From Verrucomicrobia bacterium 12-59-8 (GTDB lineage: Bacteria; Verrucomicrobiota; Verrucomicrobiae; Verrucomicrobiales; Verrucomicrobiaceae), in assembly GCA_002279765.1 (NCBI GenBank), contig NCCR01000151.1, positions 1 through 9,835 on the forward strand: DNA of 9,835 nt. Reading direction: 5' to 3'. Position numbers and translations under genes: made by a program. The notes under the pieces are model-generated. The model worked only from the letters and a program-made list of their open reading frames with translations. It made no database searches and was not told where the DNA came from. Positions 6,090 to 9,835 of this stretch are shown here, piece after piece. Positions within the stretch are counted from its first letter, which is position 1, and each line of letters begins with the position of its first letter.

Positions 6090-7016
6090 TCACCGGGAGT
6101 TGACTCCTGCTTGCGAGTGTGGTGTGACGAGATCGAGCACGCCGTCACAAGCTCGCCAGTCATCATCGCTGAACACAAAAAACAGCCTTCGCCCTTTCTC
6201 CAGGTTGGCAACGGCCTCGCGGATATTCTGCGCTCGTGTGGTCTGCGGTGTGATGATCAGCACTCGAAAGCGCTCCGCGCCGAGTCTGGTTCGATGGATG
6301 CCAGTGGTATACGTCCCCTCATAAGACTTCAGCTTTCTCAGCACGCAGCTTTGGCGGAGATCACGACGTTCGATGGGCATCGTGCCTTGATCCGCTTCGA
6401 GAAAATAGTGGGTGCGCTCGATGCGCCCATCGGGATGCGTCACCTCAAGCGCGAAGACTTTGTCAGGCACCACGCCGACACGACGCTTGCCAAGGAGATC
6501 AACCGTCCAGCGAAAGGGTTCACGGTGATTCTCGCGGCCTTTGGGTTGAGGCAGTTCGTGAGCGTAGAGCAGACGGACATCGGGGCGATTGTGACAGTCG
6601 AGTTCAAGCGCGGCCATGAAGTCACTGACCATAAGGGTATGCTCCAGGAAGAGACGACCAACGCCTTTGTTTCGAGTCGTCCAATCCATGCGCTCGAAGG
6701 GCATGTTGAGGTCACGTCGAAGTCGGCCTGCGCCGCGTGAGGCGAGGCCATACACGAGGCTTTTGGAACCGCCCTCGTGATAGTAGTCGAGCTGCGCTCG
6801 TGGTCGCTCCAGGTAGCTGTGGTGATACAGCAAGTTCAGCCGCCGCAAAAGCTGCTGTCGGCTGCCGCCAATGAGCTTCACGAGCCATTCGGAGCGGATG
6901 AAGCGATGCTCGGCGACATGGCGGAGAATCTCAATGTCTCGCGCCGTGATTTGAAATGATCCAGCGGCCTCAGAATCACGCGTGAAGCGCGATAGCCGCT
7001 GCTGTGGGCTGGGCAT
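6090..7016 (-). CDS. Replication-relaxation family protein (candidate relaxase)
   Basis: A 308-residue protein of the replication-relaxation type (Pfam Replic_Relax), associated with plasmid replication and conjugation. Residues 24-100 form a winged helix: ITARDIEILRHVAEHRFI, a second helix with RQQLLRRLNLLYHHSYLERP, and YGLASRGAGRL. The second half holds VVPDKVFALEV (about 182-192), HYFLEADQGTMPIERRDL (203-220) and VLRKLKSYEGTY (225-236). The order PD, ExD and K (D185, E207/D209, K228 or K230) recalls a PD-(D/E)xK nuclease core; that reading is inference. A closing beta strand, RFRVLIITP, follows. The ATG at 7016 lies six bases after an extended -10 box. Between a VirD4-like motor and a primase, it is the best candidate in the window for the DNA-nicking or relaxation step. 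Confidence 0.82.
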   Translation of the reverse strand: MPSPQQRLSRFTRDSEAAGSFQITARDIEILRHVAEHRFIRSEWLVKLIGGSRQQLLRRLNLLYHHSYLERPRAQLDYYHEGGSKSLVYGLASRGAGRLRRDLNMPFERMDWTTRNKGVGRLFLEHTLMVSDFMAALELDCHNRPDVRLLYAHELPQPKGRENHREPFRWTVDLLGKRRVGVVPDKVFALEVTHPDGRIERTHYFLEADQGTMPIERRDLRQSCVLRKLKSYEGTYTTGIHRTRLGAERFRVLIITPQTTRAQNIREAVANLEKGRRLFFVFSDDDWRACDGVLDLVTPHSQAGVNSR

Positions 7017-7022
7017 GCATAG

Positions 7023-7031
7023 ATTGTATCA
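7023..7031 (-). promoter_or_regulatory. Extended -10 promoter at the start of the replication-relaxation gene
   Basis: TGA-TACAAT on the minus strand (hexamer 7023-7028) ends six bases before the ATG at 7016, so the transcript would begin essentially at the start codon. No Shine-Dalgarno motif is present, which supports leaderless translation. The usual -35 position falls in the 12-bp hairpin at 7037-7065 and shows no good hexamer. Confidence 0.45.
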
Positions 7032-7036
7032 CGAAT

Positions 7037-7065
7037 GAAGCCTCTCCAGCGTGTGGAGAGGCTTC
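7037..7065 (-). terminator. 12-bp perfect hairpin between ardC and the replication-relaxation gene
   Basis: GAAGCCTCTCCA (7037-7048) pairs with TGGAGAGGCTTC (7054-7065) around a five-base loop, starting six bases after the ArdC stop codon. The stem is strong, but the minus strand continues ATTCGTGA without a U-tract. It may be a partial terminator, an mRNA end-protecting hairpin, or both. Confidence 0.55.
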
Positions 7066-7070
7066 TGGGT

Positions 7071-8003
7071 TCAAGCCGACATCGTCATTTCTGCACCTTC
7101 CGTTGAACGTGAGGCGCGGTTGAGGATGAAGCTGGCTGCTTTGCTGGCATGGGATGCGGCATGGATGATCCATCGCTTGTGTTCCTTCGCACGCAGGACA
7201 TCCAGCCAGCTTTGCAAGTAGGCGGCAGACTGCTCGTGGTCATCGTTGACGATATGTGTTTCCATCCCGAGAAATGCAGCGCCCATCTCGGCGACGAGTT
7301 CCTCCTGGGAATAGACCTTCCCTCCGAAGCCGTCATGCTTGATGAGGCTTTCGCGATTCAACCGCTTTGGGTGGCCGCTGGAGTGAATCAACTCGTGGAA
7401 GAGTGTGAGGTAGTAAGCCTCGACACTCTCGAACGACGCGATGGCAGGTATGTGAACCGTATCTGTTGCCACGCGGTAGCAGGCCACGGTGCTCATACCT
7501 TCCTCGATCACGGGAGACAGCTGCATCTCGGCGACGACCTGATCGGCGGCTTCGATCCGTTCATTCTGGCTGAGTACCGGAATGCCCGGTGTTGCGGGAA
7601 ACTCGATGCCTTCGATCTGCGTGGCGTTGAAGACCGTGTATTCCCGGAGGAAGAGGCGTTTGCGCTGTGGTTGTGCCGGGTCGTCGGAACCTTCCCTCTC
7701 GGAAGACGATGAGGATTTCGATTCTCCGACCTTGATGACGTGTGCGCCACGCTCACCCTTGCGGACATGCCCACCTCTTTCCTGAGCCTGACGAAATGTC
7801 AGCCAGTATGGGGTTGGCATGTGTCGCAGACCGAGCAAGAGCACATTCACGCCGTTGTAGGCCTTGCCGGTGTGAAAATTGCGCGGGATGCCCACGTTAC
7901 GCTGCCATGGACAATGCCAGGGCACCGTGCCGCGTTCGAGGTGTTCAATGATCAAGTCGGTGACGGCTTGATAAGGATCTTTGCGTTGCTCAGTGGTGCT
8001 CAT
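7071..8003 (-). CDS. ardC: ArdC-type antirestriction protein with zincin metallopeptidase domain
   Basis: A 310-residue protein of the ArdC family, which on conjugative plasmids binds single-stranded DNA and protects incoming DNA from restriction. The N-terminal domain (about 8-130) shows DPYQAVTDLIIEHLERGTVPW, the HTGKAYNGVNVLLL block, YWLTFRQAQERGGHVRKGE and the FNATQIEG end. A serine- and acid-rich linker (about 94-115) is inserted within it. The C-terminal metallopeptidase-like domain carries HELIHSSGH at 203-211 (H203, E204, H207, H211) and EELVAEMGAAFLG at 234-246, a zincin layout with intact metal ligands. AAGGAG (8009-8014) lies five bases before the ATG at 8003, and a promoter is visible at 8107-8136. 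Protection of single-stranded DNA entering a recipient fits the primase and motor neighbours. Confidence 0.92.
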   Translation of the reverse strand: MSTTEQRKDPYQAVTDLIIEHLERGTVPWHCPWQRNVGIPRNFHTGKAYNGVNVLLLGLRHMPTPYWLTFRQAQERGGHVRKGERGAHVIKVGESKSSSSSEREGSDDPAQPQRKRLFLREYTVFNATQIEGIEFPATPGIPVLSQNERIEAADQVVAEMQLSPVIEEGMSTVACYRVATDTVHIPAIASFESVEAYYLTLFHELIHSSGHPKRLNRESLIKHDGFGGKVYSQEELVAEMGAAFLGMETHIVNDDHEQSAAYLQSWLDVLRAKEHKRWIIHAASHASKAASFILNRASRSTEGAEMTMSA

Positions 8004-8034
8004 GGGGACTCCTTCTTGTTTGGATTGTCAGAAG

Positions 8035-8061
8035 AAACCGACCTCGTTGTGAGGTGGGCTT
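8035..8061 (-). repeat. Leader hairpin upstream of ardC
   Basis: On the minus strand AAGCC-C-ACCTC pairs with GAGGT-C-GGTTT around a five-base loop, giving ten pairs including one G-U and one internal C-C mismatch. It lies between the ardC promoter and its ribosome site. No U-tract follows, so it looks more like a leader hairpin than a terminator. Confidence 0.4.
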
Positions 8062-8106
8062 CAGGCTGACAACCCGGAGTCCTGGGCGCTTGAGCTATCC
8101 ACGATC

Positions 8107-8136
8107 AGCATACCAAATGATCAGCGCATCACGCAA
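8107..8136 (-). promoter_or_regulatory. Candidate promoter of ardC
   Basis: On the minus strand TTGCGT (8131-8136), an 18-base spacer ending in TGG, and TATGCT (8107-8112) form a -35 plus extended -10 promoter. It lies in the 143-bp gap after the upstream ATPase and about 100 bases before the ardC ATG. GATCAGC is repeated at 8103-8109 and 8119-8125 across the -10 region. Confidence 0.5.
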
Positions 8137-8146
8137 GGGGTGCGCC

Positions 8147-9430
8147 TCAATGCGTGTCCTTGAGCCACCGCTCCAGCTTGTTCTCCACGATCTCACGCAT
8201 TGTCGCAAAGCGCTCGCGGCTGCGCTTGACCAGTCTCTCGCGGCGGCCCTGATTTGTCACAATCGGCGGGTGAAGGCGGGTGCGTTGGAAGTGCATGTCG
8301 CCGTCGGTGGATTGGTTGCGGATGAGGGTTTCGTAGCGGGGCAAGTCCACGAACTGGCGGGGCTGGAACTCTTGACCGAACTCGCCGTGCAGGTGCTCGG
8401 CGTCGTTGAAGCCGACGCGGAAGGCGATCACGGTGCCGACGTTGCCAAAGACGGCCTCCCGCACGGTGGGGGAGAGCTGGGCGATGTATTGATGGCTCAG
8501 GGTAAGGTTGAGCCGGTATTTGCGGGCCTCGGCGAGGATGGCGGTGAAGGACTCGGTGGCGAAGTTTTGGAACTCATCGACAAAGAGATAAAAATCGCGC
8601 CGTTCGTGCTCGGGCTGGCGGTTGCGGGCCATGGCGGCGAGCTGGAACTGGGTGATGAGCAGGGAGCCGATGAGGTTGGCTTTGTCGTGGCCGATCTGGC
8701 CTTTAGCGAGGTTGGCGATGAAGATGCGCCGCTCATCCATGACAAAGGGGATGCTCACCTTGCTCCGCACCTGGCCGACGATGTTGCGCAGGATGGGGGA
8801 GAGCAGCAGTTGACCGACTTTGTTCTGGATCGGGGCGATGGCCTCGCGCTGGAAGCGGGCATCCCAGCTTTCGTATTCGTTCTCCCAGAAGTCGCGCAGG
8901 AAGGGATCGTCTACCTGCTGGATCACCCAGCGGCGGTAGATGGGATCGGTGAGCAGGCGGTTCACGCCAAGCAGGGATGTGTTGGGGCAATGCGCCAGCG
9001 CGGCCACGGCGTTGTGCAGGATGTATTCCATGCGTGGCCCCCAAGAGTCGGGCCAGAGGTTCTTGAAGGCACCCACGATGCCGGAGGCCACGAGATGCCG
9101 ATCCTCCGGGGAGGTCTGGGTGAGCAAATTTAGCCCGATAGGGAAATCGCGGTCGCCAGGGTGAAAATAGACGGTCTGCTCTGCCCGGTTGGGCGGAATG
9201 TGATCGAGCAACTCCTCCGCCAGATCGCCATGCGGGTCGATGAGGCCCACGCCGTGGCCTTGCAGGATGAGCTGTAGGATGAGATTACGCAGCAGCGTGG
9301 TCTTTCCCGAACCCGTTTTGCCGATGATATAGGTGTGGTAGCGTGCATCCGACACTTCAAAATCGAACGGCGCTTCACTGCCGCCCCACGTCTGCCTCAT
9401 GCCGATGTGAAGGTGATTGTCCATACTCAT
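8147..9430 (-). CDS. VirD4/TraD-like conjugative DNA-transfer ATPase, short form
   Basis: A 427-residue motor ATPase of the VirD4/TraG/TraD (DUF87) class. Walker A GKTGSGKT is at 37-44 (K43), DPHGDLAEELL starts at D65, and Walker B LFVDEFQNF has D285-E286. ILAEARKYRLNLTLSHQYIAQL follows, then REAVFGNVGTVIAFRVG, FQPRQFVDLPRYETLIR and a basic C-terminal tail. It has no N-terminal membrane span or large N-terminal domain, unlike the paralogue at 1-2120; only about 35 residues precede Walker A. I set the start at the ATG at 9430 (a second in-frame ATG is at 9424), because MSMDNHLHIGMRQTW matches the segment before Walker A in the paralogue. The open frame back to 9706 crosses a hairpin-rich leader and is not protein-like. 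It is the first gene of the right-hand module, and its codons end in G or C more often than those of the left copy. Confidence 0.92.
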   Translation of the reverse strand: MSMDNHLHIGMRQTWGGSEAPFDFEVSDARYHTYIIGKTGSGKTTLLRNLILQLILQGHGVGLIDPHGDLAEELLDHIPPNRAEQTVYFHPGDRDFPIGLNLLTQTSPEDRHLVASGIVGAFKNLWPDSWGPRMEYILHNAVAALAHCPNTSLLGVNRLLTDPIYRRWVIQQVDDPFLRDFWENEYESWDARFQREAIAPIQNKVGQLLLSPILRNIVGQVRSKVSIPFVMDERRIFIANLAKGQIGHDKANLIGSLLITQFQLAAMARNRQPEHERRDFYLFVDEFQNFATESFTAILAEARKYRLNLTLSHQYIAQLSPTVREAVFGNVGTVIAFRVGFNDAEHLHGEFGQEFQPRQFVDLPRYETLIRNQSTDGDMHFQRTRLHPPIVTNQGRRERLVKRSRERFATMREIVENKLERWLKDTH

Positions 9431-9589
9431 GCCGCTCAAGCCAGCCGCCGCTCCATGAATTGATCCACCGGACGGAAGGTCACCCCTCGTGTGTTGGTGC
9501 TTGCCCGGCAATGGCACCGGGCAAACGCGTTGTGGGCGAACCCGGCGGGTAATCAGCGACTGGCTTCGGCGGCTGATTGTGTGTGGTTT

Positions 9590-9598
9590 AGTATAGCA
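9590..9598 (-). promoter_or_regulatory. Extended -10 promoter upstream of the short VirD4-like ATPase
   Basis: TGC-TATACT on the minus strand (hexamer 9590-9595) is a five-of-six -10 with a TGn extension. No -35 consensus is visible; the -35 position is instead covered by one copy of the repeat GCTATCGCT (9615-9623), as expected where an activator substitutes for the -35 contact. Confidence 0.5.
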
Positions 9599-9614
9599 CG
9601 ATCTGTTAAGTGCG

Positions 9615-9656
9615 AGCGATAGCGGTGGCGCAACTGACTTGGCTTTTAGCGATAGC
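9615..9656 (-). repeat. Pair of 9-bp direct repeats at the promoter of the right module
   Basis: GCTATCGCT (minus strand) occurs at 9615-9623 and 9648-9656, exactly 33 bp apart, about three helical turns. The proximal copy overlaps the -35 position of the extended -10 promoter; the distal copy overlaps the loop and right arm of the hairpin at 9636-9662. A regulator-binding pair is likely; only two copies are present, so it is not an iteron array. Confidence 0.45.
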
Positions 9657-9738
9657 CAAGTCGTGTTTATGACCAGTGTGACTCGTGATCCAAGTAGTGC
9701 CCCCACGTGTGAGGGCGAAGGACAGTCCGGCTTTTAGC
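9641..9738 (+). repeat. 10-bp direct repeat GGCTTTTAGC
   Basis: GGCTTTTAGC occurs at 9641-9650 and 9729-9738. Each copy overlaps the left arm and loop of a separate hairpin (9636-9662 and 9727-9741), suggesting duplicated hairpin units. Confidence 0.4.
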
Positions 9739-9835
9739 CGGCTGGCCGCAGCGGCCGACTTCACGCGTTTGGTCATTGTCCGAGGGCGGTTAGCCCGGTT
9801 CCGGCATGACCTTTGTCCGTAAGTCGATCAAGTCC

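Larger units (their letters stand above)
9431..9835. other. Intergenic hairpin- and repeat-rich region, candidate leader, control or transfer-origin DNA
   Basis: No convincing gene is seen here. Perfect stems lie at 9501-9524 (TTGCCCGG/CCGGGCAA), 9551-9578 (AATCAGC/GCTGATT), 9636-9662 (GACTTGGCT/AGCCAAGTC), 9727-9741 (CCGGCT/AGCCGG) and 9744-9756 (GGCCGC/GCGGCC). A minus-strand extended -10 box at 9590-9598 would give the ATPase a structured leader of about 150 bases. An ATG at 9806 opens a ten-codon plus-strand frame to the window edge, too short to judge. Density of palindromes next to a DNA motor gene is what an origin of transfer or a regulatory leader can look like; neither is shown. Confidence 0.45.

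Noticed and set aside
5973..6740. Plus-strand open frame of 255 codons
   Set aside because: Antisense to the replication-relaxation and primase genes, with no recognisable domain.
8054..9133. Long plus-strand open frame of 359 codons
   Set aside because: It lies antisense to the short VirD4-like ATPase and mirrors its GC-rich codons; its translation shows no family motif, and the opposite strand is unmistakably coding.
9436..9483. 15-codon minus-strand frame (GTG start) ending just before the ATPase start, as a leader peptide
   Set aside because: The only ribosome-site-like bases touch the start codon directly, and nothing in the peptide suggests attenuation.
9431..9706. N-terminal extension of the short VirD4-like ATPase to 9706
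   Set aside because: The extra 92 residues are low in family resemblance, cross several hairpins and the extended -10 promoter, and the paralogue aligns only from about 9430 onward.
14..9754. CCGCAGCGG present at both window ends (14-22 and 9746-9754) as element termini
   Set aside because: It is a near-palindromic GC-rich 9-mer with differing flanks; too short to claim terminal repeats.
9784..9796. GTTAGCC near 9789-9795 as part of an integron attC site
   Set aside because: No matching complementary core site or long imperfect palindrome is found around it.
9806..9835. Plus-strand gene start at the right edge (MTFVRKSIKS)
   Set aside because: Only ten codons are visible, with no clear ribosome site or promoter.
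9776..9835. C-terminal end of a minus-strand gene entering from the right
   Set aside because: Two frames are open for 14-20 codons, and neither resembles anything known; chance is sufficient.

Overview
This is a bacterial accessory region of about 9.8 kb, most likely a plasmid or an integrated conjugative or mobilizable element. The host cannot be fixed from sequence alone. Moderately high GC, a mix of Shine-Dalgarno-led and apparently leaderless starts, and protein families I associate with Verrucomicrobia-like and other non-model bacteria suggest such a host, at low confidence. No rRNA, tRNA, CRISPR array or recognisable transposase is present.

Left module (1-3100, minus strand). An 83-residue XRE-type regulator is followed by a 235-residue protein with two membrane segments. 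An ATGA stop/start overlap then leads into a large VirD4/TraD-like ATPase with an N-terminal domain of about 400 residues. The ATPase is cut by the left window edge, and its last ~17 residues no longer look like the family, so it may be interrupted there. A perfect 12-bp inverted repeat abuts the regulator's start codon and is probably its autoregulatory operator.

Middle (3181-3924, plus strand). Two small uncharacterised genes sit between the modules: an 81-residue soluble protein and a 150-residue membrane-anchored protein. A bidirectional hairpin terminator (3949-3976) separates them from the convergent right module.

Right module (3997-9600, minus strand, read right to left). A hairpin-rich leader with an extended -10 promoter precedes a second, shorter VirD4/TraD-like ATPase. 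It is followed by an ArdC-type antirestriction/zincin protein, a replication-relaxation family protein (candidate non-HUH relaxase), a compact CHC2-Toprim primase, a conserved 94-residue hypothetical and a RadC/JAB-domain protein with one substituted metal ligand. Internal promoters are visible before ardC and before the replication-relaxation gene.

Together the right module reads as a DNA-processing set: a DNA motor, a candidate nicking/relaxation protein, a primase for transferred single strands and an antirestriction protein. The left module supplies a second, regulated DNA motor with a membrane partner. No mating-pore (VirB-type) gene, canonical HUH relaxase or integrase is in the window, so the element is incomplete here or depends on parts outside it. 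The main points of interest are the paired VirD4-like motors, the apparent junction inside the left one, the operator/promoter architecture with start codons almost on top of extended -10 boxes, and the repeat- and hairpin-rich leader at 9490-9760.
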